From Kitasatospora sp. GAS204B (lineage in GTDB: Bacteria > Actinomycetota > Actinomycetes > Streptomycetales > Streptomycetaceae): a DNA stretch of 64,000 nt. Shown here one piece after another: positions 18,188 to 26,067 of the stretch. The number at the start of each line of letters is the position of its first letter. The stretch's first letter is position 1. The translations under genes were made by a program, and so were the position numbers. A model generated the notes under the pieces. The model was not told where the DNA came from and searched no databases. It saw only the letters and a list, made by a program, of their open reading frames with translations. The DNA is taken from positions 62,001-126,000 of the forward strand of contig NZ_JARZAG010000006.1 in NCBI RefSeq assembly GCF_029892155.1, in the 5' to 3' direction.

Positions 18188-19489
18188 ATGTTCTCAACCG
18201 GGCAGTACGGGCAGGTCTGGCGGGTCCCCGGGGCCCCGCTGCTGCTGGTCGGCGGGGTGATCGCGCGACTCGGGATGGGGATCACCGTCCTGGCGTGGCT
18301 GCTGCTGCTCAAGCAGACGACCGGCAGCTACGGCCTGGCCGCCTCGGTCGGCGCGGCCACCTCCATCGCCACCGCGTGCGCGGCCCCGATCGGCGGGCGG
18401 TTGGCGGACCGCCTCGGCCCCGGCCGGGTGCTGCTCGGCTTCGCCACGGTCTACTCGCTGACCCAACTGGGCTTGCTGGCAGCGGTGCTGTACCGCCTGC
18501 CGGTGCCGCTGCTCTGTGCCATCGCGGCGCTCTCGGGAGCCTTCTTCCCCTCGGTCGGCCCGGCGCTGCGCGCGGCCTGGACGGTGCTGACCGGCCCGGA
18601 CAGTGGGCGCAGCGAGGCGCGCACCGCCGCGATGGCCGCCGAGTCCACGCTCTTCGAAGTGGTCTTCGTGGTCGGCCCGTTGCTGGTCTCGGCCGTCATG
18701 CTGATCGGCCGGCCGCTCGGCTCGGCCTTCGGGACCACCGCCGCGATCGCCGGTCCGGCCGCCGCGCTGGCGAGTTCGGCCGTCCTCACCGGTCTCGGCA
18801 CGCTGGCGCTGACCACCGGGCGGGCGATGCGGGGCCTGCGCCCCGACGCGGCGCGCGTCCGCGCCCGCGGACTGGGCCCGCTGCGAGCGCCGGGCTTCCC
18901 GATGCTGCTGCTCTGCGTGGCCGGCATCGCGTTCTCCTTCGGGGCCTCGCCGGTGGCCCTGGCGGCCTATGCGCGGGCGCACGACGGCAGCGCCGCCGAC
19001 AGCGTGACGGGCGTGCTGATCGCGGTCTGGAGCATCGGTAGCGCACTGGCCGGATTCTGGTACGGCACCCGGCAGTTCAAGACCTCGCAGGTGCGCCAGT
19101 TCGTGCTGCTGCTGATCGGCCTGGCGGTGGGCTACGCGCTCTGGGCGCTGATGCCCGGTTCGGCGGCCCTCGGTGTGCTGCTGCTGCTCACCGGCGCGGT
19201 CATCGCGCCCGCCATGACCGTCGAGGCGGGCCTGGTGTCCCGGCTGGCGCCGGAGAGCATGCTGAACGAGGCGTACACCTGGCTGACCACCACCAACCTG
19301 TCGATGGCCGCTCTCGGCTCCGCGGCCGGCGGGGTGATCGTGGATCAGCCGGGCGGGTGGGCCTGGGGGTTCCTCGCCGCGGCCGGCGCGACGGCGCTCG
19401 CGGCCGGGGTGGCGGCCTGGCCGGGCGCCTTGGCCGCCCGCCGGGACGAGCGCGCCGGGCACGCGGAGGACCCGGTGGTGGTGGGCTGA
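18188..19489 (+). CDS. MFS transporter, likely product exporter
   Basis: 433 residues with twelve predicted membrane helices and the MFS loop GGRLADRLGPGRVLL between helices 2 and 3. It is the last gene of the Y4yA-type operon, so export of the operon product is the simplest role. The ATG at 18188 has GGAG 6 nt upstream; a GTG 12 nt earlier is in frame but lacks a site. The long downstream gap and new promoter elements suggest the operon ends here. Confidence 0.85.
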   Translation: MFSTGQYGQVWRVPGAPLLLVGGVIARLGMGITVLAWLLLLKQTTGSYGLAASVGAATSIATACAAPIGGRLADRLGPGRVLLGFATVYSLTQLGLLAAVLYRLPVPLLCAIAALSGAFFPSVGPALRAAWTVLTGPDSGRSEARTAAMAAESTLFEVVFVVGPLLVSAVMLIGRPLGSAFGTTAAIAGPAAALASSAVLTGLGTLALTTGRAMRGLRPDAARVRARGLGPLRAPGFPMLLLCVAGIAFSFGASPVALAAYARAHDGSAADSVTGVLIAVWSIGSALAGFWYGTRQFKTSQVRQFVLLLIGLAVGYALWALMPGSAALGVLLLLTGAVIAPAMTVEAGLVSRLAPESMLNEAYTWLTTTNLSMAALGSAAGGVIVDQPGGWAWGFLAAAGATALAAGVAAWPGALAARRDERAGHAEDPVVVG

Positions 19490-19514
19490 AATGCCTGGCG
19501 GGCTGGCCTTCCTG

Positions 19515-19557
19515 TCGGCAGGTCAGGGCATCGGCGTTCGGCAGGTCAGGGCACCGG
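19515..19557 (+). repeat. 20-bp direct repeat pair
   Basis: TCGGCAGGTCAGGGCATCGG at 19515-19534 recurs at 19538-19557 with one mismatch, period 23 bp. It lies between the MFS gene and the Zur-like box of the methyltransferase. It may be an additional regulator site or a simple duplication. Confidence 0.6.
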
Positions 19558-19578
19558 TGACCGAACTGAGAAGCGAAA

Positions 19579-19593
19579 TGGTTTTCGTTTCCA
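19579..19593 (+). promoter_or_regulatory. Zur-like box before methyltransferase
   Basis: TGGTTTTCGTTTCCA is a Zur-like 15-mer. A TAGGGT -10 element starts 22 nt after the box start. Its flanks (CGAAATGG and CATCTGA.GTA) are nearly identical to those of the rpmB/rpmG box at 21658, where the -10 is also at +22, supporting a common repressor. Confidence 0.65.
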
Positions 19594-19647
19594 TCTGATG
19601 TAGGGTGGGCATCGATCCCGCCCGCAGCCGAGAGGAACCCGCCCGCC

Positions 19648-20436
19648 ATGCCCGAGAACGCCCGGCTGCAGTCCGCCGATCCGCAGCGACCGGCCTGGTC
19701 GGTCGACTGGGTGGCGCGCTGGGAACGTCAGCAGGAGCGGTACGCGGTGGACCGCGAGGAGCGGTTCACCGTGATCGCCGACGTGGTCGAGCGGGTGACG
19801 GAGGGTCAGGACCGCCCGCTGTTGGTGGACCTCGGCAGCGGCCCCGGCTCGCTCTCGGCTCGTCTGGCCACCCGCCTGCCCCGGGCGCGGATCGTCGCGG
19901 CGGACATCGATCCGCTGCTCCTCGAGCTGGGCCGCACCCGGCACGCGGACGCGGTCCGCTTCGTCGAGGTGCTGATCGGCCAGCCGGGGTGGATCGAAGC
20001 GCTGGAGCTGGACCGCCCGTTGGACGCGGCGGTCTCCAGCACGGCCCTGCACTACCCGGAGCCGGCGAGCCTGCGGGAGATCTACCGGGACCTGGCGGGC
20101 GTGCTGCGCCCCGGCGGGGTCCTGGTCAACGGCGACCACCTGATGCCCGAGGATCCGGTGCTGGCCGCACTCGCCGAGCTGGTCGGCCGCCGCCACGCCG
20201 GGCGACACGGCGTGGACGACGCCGAGGACTGGACGACCTGGTGGGCCGACGCCCGGCGGAATCCCGAGTTCGCCGACCTGCTCACGGCACGCGAGCGGCA
20301 GCTCGCGCCGGCCGCCGGCGACGGCAACGGCCTGTCGGCGGCCCAGCACGAACAGCTGCTCCGGGAGGCCGGCTTCCGGCACGTGGGGCCGGTCTGGCAG
20401 TACGGGAGCAGCTGCGTTCTGGTCGCCGTGCGCTGA
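19648..20436 (+). CDS. Class I SAM-dependent methyltransferase
   Basis: 262 residues with a Rossmann-type methyltransferase core: motif I VDLGSGPGSLSARLA, an acidic motif II IVAADIDP, and DAAVSSTALHYPEP as the post-II loop. The product is not predictable. Its promoter carries a Zur-like box matching that of the alternative ribosomal genes, so it is probably induced under zinc starvation. It could belong to the metabolite pathway encoded upstream, but it has its own promoter. A GAGAGGA lies about 12 nt before the ATG. Confidence 0.85.
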   Translation: MPENARLQSADPQRPAWSVDWVARWERQQERYAVDREERFTVIADVVERVTEGQDRPLLVDLGSGPGSLSARLATRLPRARIVAADIDPLLLELGRTRHADAVRFVEVLIGQPGWIEALELDRPLDAAVSSTALHYPEPASLREIYRDLAGVLRPGGVLVNGDHLMPEDPVLAALAELVGRRHAGRHGVDDAEDWTTWWADARRNPEFADLLTARERQLAPAAGDGNGLSAAQHEQLLREAGFRHVGPVWQYGSSCVLVAVR

Positions 20437-20554
20437 GCGGCGTGCGGCGACGGCGCCGGTGACGCCGTGGGGGCGTCATCGGACAGCGGCCCGGTCGATG
20501 ACCGTGGGGGACATCGACCGGGCCGCCGGGAAGGGGTCGCGTGGCATGCTCGAC

Positions 20555-20583
20555 ATATGCAGACATCGTTATATGCTGACATC
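20555..20583 (+). promoter_or_regulatory. Direct repeat ATATGC(A/T)GACATC, candidate SmtB operator
   Basis: ATATGCAGACATC (20555-20567) and ATATGCTGACATC (20571-20583) are 13-bp repeats with one mismatch and a 3-nt gap, 80 nt upstream of the His-rich gene. AT-rich ATATG elements are typical of ArsR/SmtB operators, and the SmtB-like gene lies just downstream. A related ATATGCAT sits at the sensor gene start. Confidence 0.5.
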
Positions 20584-20664
20584 TAGATGCACCGAGCAGT
20601 CAGGTCGGTGGCGGACGCGGCTTCGGGCTGCCCGCCCCGGCGCCATACGCGAGAGGGACCTTCG

Positions 20665-20967
20665 ATGTCTGCCGCAACGCTGCACCGCACCCACGCCGAG
20701 CACCCGCACGCCCACGGGGAGGGCTGCGGTCATGTCGCCATCCCGCACGGCGACCACGTCGACTACGCGCACGACAACCACCTGCACCGGGTGCACGGCG
20801 ACCACGTCGACGAGTGCGCCGAGGCCGAGCACGCCGTCCACTCGGACCACGCGCACCAGCACGGCGTGGACTGCGGGCATGTGGCCGTGCCGCATGAGGA
20901 CCACGTCGACTACGTCCACGACGGGCACCGGCACGCGAGTCACCAGGGCCACTGGGACGACCACTGA
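20665..20967 (+). CDS. Histidine-rich metal-binding protein
   Basis: A 100-residue soluble protein with 27 histidines, 3 cysteines (21, 51, 70) and many Asp/Glu. Two internal repeats of the form CGHVAxPHxDHVDYxHDxH span residues 21-39 and 70-88. No signal peptide or membrane segment is visible, so it is likely a cytosolic zinc or nickel buffer or chaperone. Such proteins are sometimes mislabelled zinc transporter permeases. GAGAGGG precedes the ATG; a longer upstream frame lacks this. It is followed by a terminator and the SmtB-like sensor, which may repress it. Confidence 0.85.
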   Translation: MSAATLHRTHAEHPHAHGEGCGHVAIPHGDHVDYAHDNHLHRVHGDHVDECAEAEHAVHSDHAHQHGVDCGHVAVPHEDHVDYVHDGHRHASHQGHWDDH

Positions 20968-20986
20968 GTCCTGCTGGTGCGCATGG

Positions 20987-21016
20987 GGGCGGGTCGGGGT
21001 GATCCCCGGCCCGCCC
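20987..21016 (+). terminator. Terminator of His-rich gene
   Basis: A 13-bp stem with one G-T pair (20987-20999 with 21004-21016) and a TGAT tetraloop, 20 nt after the stop codon. Confidence 0.8.
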
Positions 21017-21078
21017 TCGGCGTGTTTGCCGGTCCTGGGGTGGGATTGATACTCATTCCCAGGTATTAAGGTATGCAT

Positions 21079-21396
21079 ATGGCAATGGACCCAGCCCCCG
21101 GTACTCCCGGTGCGTCGTCGGCCGAGCTGCAGGCCGCCAGCGAGTTGCTGCGCGCCTTGGCCGCGCCGGTCCGGCTGGGCATCGTGCGGGAGTTGGCCGA
21201 CGGCCACCGGCGGGTCCACGAGCTGGTGGCCGCGCTCGGCGTGAGCCAGCCGCTGGTCTCCCAGCACCTGCGGCTGCTGCGCGCCGCGCGGATCGTCACC
21301 GCCCACCGCAAGTCCCGCGAGATCGAGTACTCGCTCACCGACGAGCACGTGGCGCACATCGTGCTGGACGCCATCCGGCACGCCGCCGAGGCGTAG
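21079..21396 (+). CDS. SmtB/ArsR-family zinc-sensing repressor
   Basis: A 105-residue winged-helix protein: LRALAAPVRLGIVRELADG leads into the recognition helix GVSQPLVSQHLRLLR and the wing KSREIEYSLTDEH. The last helix carries DxH and, 11 residues after that His, HxxE (DEHVAHIVLDAIRHAAE). This matches the full alpha-5 zinc site of SmtB (Asp, His, His, Glu). It resembles the SmtB partner of mycobacterial Zur. Three in-frame ATGs (21073, 21079, 21085) compete; 21079 is chosen for the AAGG 7 nt upstream. A TTGATA/TAAGGT promoter just before could make the mRNA nearly leaderless. Likely targets are its own gene and the His-rich gene. Confidence 0.88.
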   Translation: MAMDPAPGTPGASSAELQAASELLRALAAPVRLGIVRELADGHRRVHELVAALGVSQPLVSQHLRLLRAARIVTAHRKSREIEYSLTDEHVAHIVLDAIRHAAEA

Positions 21397-21417
21397 TCCG
21401 CGCCCTCGGCAAGCGGC

Positions 21418-21440
21418 CTGACGGTGTATCAGCCCGTCAG
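21418..21440. terminator. Convergent terminator smtB / rpmG
   Basis: CTGACGG and CCGTCAG form a 7-bp stem with a 9-nt loop between the convergent repressor gene and rpmG. The stem overlaps the rpmG stop codon. Confidence 0.6.
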
Positions 21441-21601
21441 CGCTCCTCGCGGAAGTCGACGTGGCGGCGGACCATCGGGTCGTACTTGCGCAGGACCAGG
21501 CGGTCCGGGTCGTTGCGGCGGTTCTTGCGGGTCACGTAGGTGTAGCCGGTGCCGGCGGTGGACCGGAGCTTGATGATCGGGCGCAGTTCGTTGCGGGCCA
21601 T
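21437..21601 (-). CDS. rpmG: 50S ribosomal protein L33, zinc-independent paralogue
   Basis: A 54-residue L33 ([20 protein letters not shown], ending [11 protein letters not shown]). It contains no cysteine, so it lacks the CxxC zinc knuckles of the zinc-binding form. Such C-minus paralogues replace the zinc form when zinc is scarce. It is divergent from rpmB across a shared Zur-like box, with its own TATAGT -10 element (21651-21646). Confidence 0.93.
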   Translation of the reverse strand: MARNELRPIIKLRSTAGTGYTYVTRKNRRNDPDRLVLRKYDPMVRRHVDFREER

Positions 21602-21657
21602 CGGGATCGTCCTCTCGGAGAAGGGTGGGCTGGATCGGTCGAGTCACTATACCGAAA

Positions 21658-21672
21658 TGGAAGTCGTTTTCA
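21658..21672. promoter_or_regulatory. Zur-like box, divergent rpmG / rpmB promoters
   Basis: TGGAAGTCGTTTTCA. Its complement TGAAAACGACTTCCA is the strongest Zur-like palindrome in the window. It is placed symmetrically: TATTGT (21680-21685) on the plus strand and TATAGT (21651-21646) on the minus strand begin 22 and 21 nt from the respective box ends. One repressor could close both promoters. Confidence 0.75.
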
Positions 21673-21761
21673 TCTGAGGTATTGTTGGCTCCGCCAGGAC
21701 GGGCCGTGCGCCCGCCCACCCTGCCGCGCTGCCCCGCCGCGCCCGCCCACCGGAGACCGCC

Positions 21762-21998
21762 ATGTCCGCCCACTGCCAACTGACCGGCCGCAAGCCCGGT
21801 TTCGGCAACGCCATCTCCCACTCCCACCGTCGCACCCCGCGCCGCTTCGACCCGAACATCCAGCGCAGGCGCTACTGGCTGCCGAGCGAGGGCCGGTACG
21901 TGCGGCTCACCCTCAGCGCCAAGGGGCTCAAGACCGTCGACGTGATCGGCGTCGAGGCCGCCGTCGCGCGGATCCGTGCCCGAGGGGAGAAGGTCTGA
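21762..21998 (+). CDS. rpmB: 50S ribosomal protein L28, zinc-independent paralogue
   Basis: A 78-residue L28 ([20 protein letters not shown], then [20 protein letters not shown]). The N-terminal CxxC of the zinc form is reduced to a single Cys (CQLT), so no zinc knuckle can form. It is the first gene of the Zur-controlled rpmB-rpsN-COG0523-rpmF operon and shares one base with rpsN (TGATG). Confidence 0.95.
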   Translation: MSAHCQLTGRKPGFGNAISHSHRRTPRRFDPNIQRRRYWLPSEGRYVRLTLSAKGLKTVDVIGVEAAVARIRARGEKV

Positions 21999-22303
21999 TG
22001 GCCAAGCAGAGCAAGATCGCCAAGAACGAGGCCCGCCGCCGGACCATCGCCCACTACGCCGATCGCCGCGCCGAGTTGAAGCGGATCATCGCCCGGCCGA
22101 CCAGCACGCCGGCCGAACGGGCGGCCGCCCAGCAGGAGCTGAGCCGCCAGCCCAGGGACGCCAGCGCCACCCGGCTGCGCAACCGGGACGCCGTCGACGG
22201 CCGCCCGCGCGGCTATCAGCGCGCCTTCGGCCTCTCCCGGATCAACCTGCGCACCCTCGCCCATGCCGGCCACCTGCCCGGTGTCCGCAAGTCCAGCTGG
22301 TGA
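21998..22303 (+). CDS. rpsN: 30S ribosomal protein S14, zinc-independent paralogue
   Basis: A 101-residue long-form S14 ([51 protein letters not shown]). It is cysteine-free, unlike the 61-residue zinc-binding S14. Its start overlaps the rpmB stop by one base, and the COG0523-like gene follows after 14 nt. It belongs to the zinc-sparing ribosome set. Confidence 0.95.
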   Translation: MAKQSKIAKNEARRRTIAHYADRRAELKRIIARPTSTPAERAAAQQELSRQPRDASATRLRNRDAVDGRPRGYQRAFGLSRINLRTLAHAGHLPGVRKSSW

Positions 22304-22317
22304 CCGAAGGAGGAGCC

Positions 22318-23505
22318 GTGCCCGAAGACCTGAGGCTGCCCGTGGTGGTGGTCGCCGGGCTGCACGCGGCCGAGCGCCGCCAGGCCGTCCGCGAACTGCT
22401 GGCGGGCTGCGTCGACGCCGTGGTCCTCCAGCACGACCTGCGGGACGCGTCCAGCGGTCTGGTGCACCGTCACATCCACGACGACAAGGGCGATTTCGTG
22501 CCCGTCACGGTCCCGCTGACCAACGACTGCCCCTGCTGCGCGGCGCGCGAGGACCTGCTGCCCGAACTGCTGCGGATCGCCGAGGCCGGGCAGTACGGCC
22601 TCGCAGTGGTCGAGTTGTGGGGCGGCAGTGACCCGCACCCGATCGTGGAGCTGATCGCGGGCGGCGAGGTGGGCGACCGCTGCATGCACGAGGTGGTCGA
22701 ACTCGCGGGTGTGGTCGGCGTGCTGGACCCGCTGCGGCTGATCGGCGAGCTGTCCGTGTCGGACGAGCTGGTCGAGCACGCCCTGCACACCTGCGCCGAC
22801 GACGGCCGCACCCGTGCCGAGGCGCTCGCCCACCAGCTCGAGTACGCCACCGTGCTGGCCGTGCCGCGAGCCGGCCAGACGGATGAGGCGCCCGAACGGC
22901 GGGCGGGTCTCGCGATGCTCCACCAACTGCACTCCACCGCCCGGGTGGTGCGGCTCGGCACCGGTGAGCTGATCCGGGCGGCGCTCGGCGGTTTCGACGT
23001 CGCCGCCGCGCGCGACCGGGTCAACCCGGCGCTCGCCCAGCTGCCGCAGGAACAGGACGCGGCGGGCGTGGCCACCGTGGTCTGGGAGCGCCGGCGTCCG
23101 CTGCACCCGACCCGGCTGCACGAGGCGCTCGAACAGCTGGTCCCCGCCGCCCAGCGCAGCCGCGGCCGGTTCTGGCTGGCCAACCGTCCCGACCTGATGT
23201 TCGCCTGGGACGCCGCCGGGGCCAACCTGGCGGTGGAGGAGTGCGGCCCTTGGCTGGCCTCACTGCCCGACGCCGCCTGGGACCTCTACCCGCCCGCCCG
23301 CCGGGCCGCCGCCGCCCTGGACTGGCACCCGCTGCACGGCGACCGGGTCCAGCAACTCAGCTTCACCGCTGAGGGCCTGGACGCCGACGGCATCGTCGAA
23401 CTCCTCGACTCCTGCCTGCTCACCGACGCCGAACTGGTGGCCGGCGAGCCGGGTTGGAAGGCGCTGCCCGACGCGTTCGCCGATCTGCTGGACACGCCGT
23501 CCTGA
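22318..23505 (+). CDS. COG0523/CobW-like protein, Mrf-like, degenerate Walker A
   Basis: 395 residues. The CxCC metal motif is CPCC at 71-74 in NDCPCCAAREDLLPEL, and the C-terminal CobW domain ends with VQQLSFTAEGLDADGIVELLDSCLL. The N-terminus, where COG0523 GTPases have GxxGxGKT, reads VVVAGLHAAERRQ, so the nucleotide loop is lost. In mycobacteria a CobW-like protein encoded with C-minus ribosomal genes (Mrf) recruits a hibernation factor to ribosomes at low zinc. The position here suggests the same role rather than zinc insertion. GTG start with a perfect GAAGGAGGAG site. Confidence 0.88.
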   Translation: MPEDLRLPVVVVAGLHAAERRQAVRELLAGCVDAVVLQHDLRDASSGLVHRHIHDDKGDFVPVTVPLTNDCPCCAAREDLLPELLRIAEAGQYGLAVVELWGGSDPHPIVELIAGGEVGDRCMHEVVELAGVVGVLDPLRLIGELSVSDELVEHALHTCADDGRTRAEALAHQLEYATVLAVPRAGQTDEAPERRAGLAMLHQLHSTARVVRLGTGELIRAALGGFDVAAARDRVNPALAQLPQEQDAAGVATVVWERRRPLHPTRLHEALEQLVPAAQRSRGRFWLANRPDLMFAWDAAGANLAVEECGPWLASLPDAAWDLYPPARRAAAALDWHPLHGDRVQQLSFTAEGLDADGIVELLDSCLLTDAELVAGEPGWKALPDAFADLLDTPS

Positions 23506-23567
23506 TTTCCCCCTCGCCACCCCGAAATACCACCCGCTGATCCCAACCACCTTTCCGGAGAACCCAG

Positions 23568-23732
23568 ATGGCCGTCCCCAAGCGCAAGATGTCCCGCAGC
23601 AACACGCGCCACCGCCGCGCGCAGTGGAAGGCGAGCGCCCCGCAGCTCGTCCCGATCACCGTCCAGGGCCAGGAGTTGCTGGTGCCGCGCAACCTGGTCA
23701 AGGCGTACGAGCGCGGACTGCTCGTCCCCTGA
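23568..23732 (+). CDS. rpmF: 50S ribosomal protein L32, zinc-independent paralogue
   Basis: A 54-residue L32: [20 protein letters not shown], then [17 protein letters not shown]. The four cysteines of the zinc-binding L32 are absent. GGAG lies 9 nt before the ATG. It is the last gene of the Zur-controlled operon. Its last 35 nt overlap, on the opposite strand, the end of the GgpPS-type gene. Confidence 0.93.
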   Translation: MAVPKRKMSRSNTRHRRAQWKASAPQLVPITVQGQELLVPRNLVKAYERGLLVP

Positions 23733-25929
23733 CGCCGAGCGGCGCGGTACGCCCGACCGCCGAGCCGGCCGGCGGCTCGGCGCCGCCGATCGCGGCGATG
23801 ATCCGGGCCGCCCAGGCGGCCGGCCGCGGCTCGCGTCCCAGCCGGTCGGCGAGCCGGGCGAGGCGTTCGCGCCGCTCGGCCGGTGGCAGGGCAAGGGCCA
23901 GTTCCAGCCGGTCGCCGAGGTCCTCGGGGGAGCGGGGGTCGGTGAGGATCGCCGCCGAGCCCAGCGATTCGGCCGCGCCGATGTGCCGGGACAGCACGAG
24001 CACCCCGGATCCGTGCACCGCCGCCTGCGCGGCGACGAACTCCTTGGCGGTGAGGTTCATACCGTCCTGGAGGGAGGTCACCCAGAGCACGTCGGCCGCC
24101 AGGTAGTGGTCGACCACTTCGGGGAACGGCAGCGACTTCGGAAGGTACTCGACGGGCTGCCAGGAGTCGGTGCCCCACTGCTGGTTGACCTCGGCGACGC
24201 GCTGCTCCAGGGCCTGGCGGGTGGCGTCGTAGGCGGTGATACCGGGCTCGGGCGGCGGGCAGACCAGGCGGAAGCGCAGCCGTCCGCGCAGATCGGGGCG
24301 GCGGGCGAGCAGCGCCCCGATCGCCGCCACCTTCTGCACCGGGGCCTTGGCGTAGTCGAGGCGTTCGACGGCGAGCACCAGCGGGCCGGCCTGCGGACCT
24401 TGCCGCCGACGCGGTCGCGCAGCGCTGGCCCCGGCCCGGGCGCGGGCCAGCGCGGCGACGGCGTCGCGGTCGATGCCGAGCGGGTGGACACCGAGCCGCG
24501 GCAACCGGCCGGTGTCCACCCGCCCGGCATCGACCGCGAGGACCTGCCGGAAATGCTCGGCGAACGCGGCGGTGTGGAACCCGGCCCAGTCCAGGCAGCC
24601 GAGCGAGGCGCGGATCTCGGCCGCGGTCGGCAGCGTGGCGAAGACCTCCGGCGATGGGAACGGCGTGTGATGGAAGAGGCCGATCCGCAGGTCGGGACGG
24701 GCCGCGCGGAGCAGGCCCGGGACCAGCCACAGGTTGTAGTCGTGCAGCCAGACCGTGGCGCCGTCCGCCGCGTGGCTGCTGATCCGGTCGGCGAACCGCT
24801 CGTTCACCGTGCGGTAGAGCGCCCAACCGGCGGGGTCGAAGCGCAGCCGCTGCGGTTCGGACATCAGCACCGGCCAGAGCGTCTCCTTGCAGACCCGGTG
24901 GACGTAGCCGGCCCACTGCCGCGGACTCAGCGGCAGGAAGGAGAGCGGCAGGCCGGTGCCGTGCCCCGCCGGCAGCCGGTCGGGCGGCGTCCCGTCCGCC
25001 GCGACGGTGGCGGCCACCCAGACCGCGTCCAACCCGGTGTCCGGCCCAGCGGTCAGCCCGGCATCCGGCCCGGCGGCACGACCGCCGCCGTTGCCGCGCA
25101 GGTGCCGCAGGGTGGGCAGGATCCCGTTGGGACTGGCCGGTTCCCGCCAGCCGTGCTCGCGGGTCCAGGTCGCCGGTGGCCGGTGGTACCCGATCACCAG
25201 CGGGACCTCGGGTTCCACCCAGCCCAGGTCGAGCAGCGCCCGCAGGATGCCCCCGGCACCCGCCCGCGCCGGCCGGTGCGCCGCGGCTTGCGGAGGCACG
25301 GCCGACAGCAGGGCGGGCTCGGCGCCCTGGACGATCACGCCGTGCGCGCCCAGCCCGTACAGCGACAGATCGTTGAGGCTGTCGCCGGCGACCAGGATCG
25401 AGTCCATCGGCCAGCCCGACTGTTCCGCCAGCGCCCGCAGCGCGCCGCCCTTGGACGCCCCCGGCGGCAGCACATCGAAGTACCGCTCGCCGGAGTAGAT
25501 CCATGAGCACCCCAATGCCCGCACCGCATCGGTGAGTTGCTCGGTCAGCCGGTCGGGCCGCAGGTAGTACGAGCAACGGCCGTCCTGGGCCACCCCGTCC
25601 TGGTACTCCAGCGCGGGGAAGCGGCGCAGCGCCCGGCGCACCCGCTCGGGCCCGGGCCAGCCGGCGCGCAACCGGGCCTGCAGCGGTCGGACCGGGGACA
25701 GGTCGGTGCCGTCCAGGACGCTCGCGCCGATGTCGGCGATGACCCAGTGCGGACGGGGCAGCAAGGGGTCGCGCAGTGCCTCGCGCACCGAGGGCAGCCC
25801 GCGCCCGGTCGCGAAGACGAGCGTCAGCTCCGGGTGGCGGGCCAGCGTGTCCCGCAGGCGCCGCCGGTCCCGGGTGGTGCCGCCCAGCAGCGTGCCGTCG
25901 AGGTCGGTGACCAGGATCGGATCTGTCAC
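23698..25929 (-). CDS. Bifunctional glucosylglycerol-phosphate phosphatase/synthase (GgpPS type)
   Basis: 743 residues in two domains. Residues 1-230 are a HAD-IIB phosphatase (DLDGTLLGG nucleophile, [27 protein letters not shown]). Residues 245-740 are a GT20 glycosyltransferase of the trehalose-phosphate-synthase fold, with the GgpS-like loop [32 protein letters not shown] and [17 protein letters not shown]. The phosphatase-first fusion and the SPNG loop favour glucosylglycerol synthesis from a nucleotide-sugar and glycerol-3-phosphate over trehalose. The product is a compatible solute, fitting the osmotic theme of the Kdp pumps. Its 3' end overlaps rpmF tail to tail by 35 nt. Confidence 0.85.
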   Translation of the reverse strand: MTDPILVTDLDGTLLGGTTRDRRRLRDTLARHPELTLVFATGRGLPSVREALRDPLLPRPHWVIADIGASVLDGTDLSPVRPLQARLRAGWPGPERVRRALRRFPALEYQDGVAQDGRCSYYLRPDRLTEQLTDAVRALGCSWIYSGERYFDVLPPGASKGGALRALAEQSGWPMDSILVAGDSLNDLSLYGLGAHGVIVQGAEPALLSAVPPQAAAHRPARAGAGGILRALLDLGWVEPEVPLVIGYHRPPATWTREHGWREPASPNGILPTLRHLRGNGGGRAAGPDAGLTAGPDTGLDAVWVAATVAADGTPPDRLPAGHGTGLPLSFLPLSPRQWAGYVHRVCKETLWPVLMSEPQRLRFDPAGWALYRTVNERFADRISSHAADGATVWLHDYNLWLVPGLLRAARPDLRIGLFHHTPFPSPEVFATLPTAAEIRASLGCLDWAGFHTAAFAEHFRQVLAVDAGRVDTGRLPRLGVHPLGIDRDAVAALARARAGASAARPRRRQGPQAGPLVLAVERLDYAKAPVQKVAAIGALLARRPDLRGRLRFRLVCPPPEPGITAYDATRQALEQRVAEVNQQWGTDSWQPVEYLPKSLPFPEVVDHYLAADVLWVTSLQDGMNLTAKEFVAAQAAVHGSGVLVLSRHIGAAESLGSAAILTDPRSPEDLGDRLELALALPPAERRERLARLADRLGREPRPAAWAARIIAAIGGAEPPAGSAVGRTAPLGVRGRAVRARTP

Positions 25930-25980
25930 AGCCGTGCCCCCAGGCGCTCGTCGCGGATCAGAGCGACGTTAACACTGATG

Positions 25981-26003
25981 GACAGTCAGCTGACAGACAG
26001 TCA
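25981..26003. promoter_or_regulatory. GACAGTCA repeats upstream of ggpPS-type gene
   Basis: GACAGTCA occurs at 25981-25988 and 25996-26003 around the perfect palindrome GTCAGCTGAC (25985-25994), about 55-75 nt upstream of the ggpPS start. It looks like a dimeric regulator site. Confidence 0.45.
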
Positions 26004-26067
26004 TATCCGCAGTGACGCCTTCGCCCCGGCGGGGTGGCGAGTTGAGCAGGCCGGCAGGGCGCGCGGG

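Noticed and set aside
23698..25929. Trehalose-6-phosphate synthase/phosphatase (OtsA-OtsB)
   Set aside because: The phosphatase precedes the synthase, and the SPNG loop replaces the OtsA GGL loop, so a glucosylglycerol-type activity is more likely.
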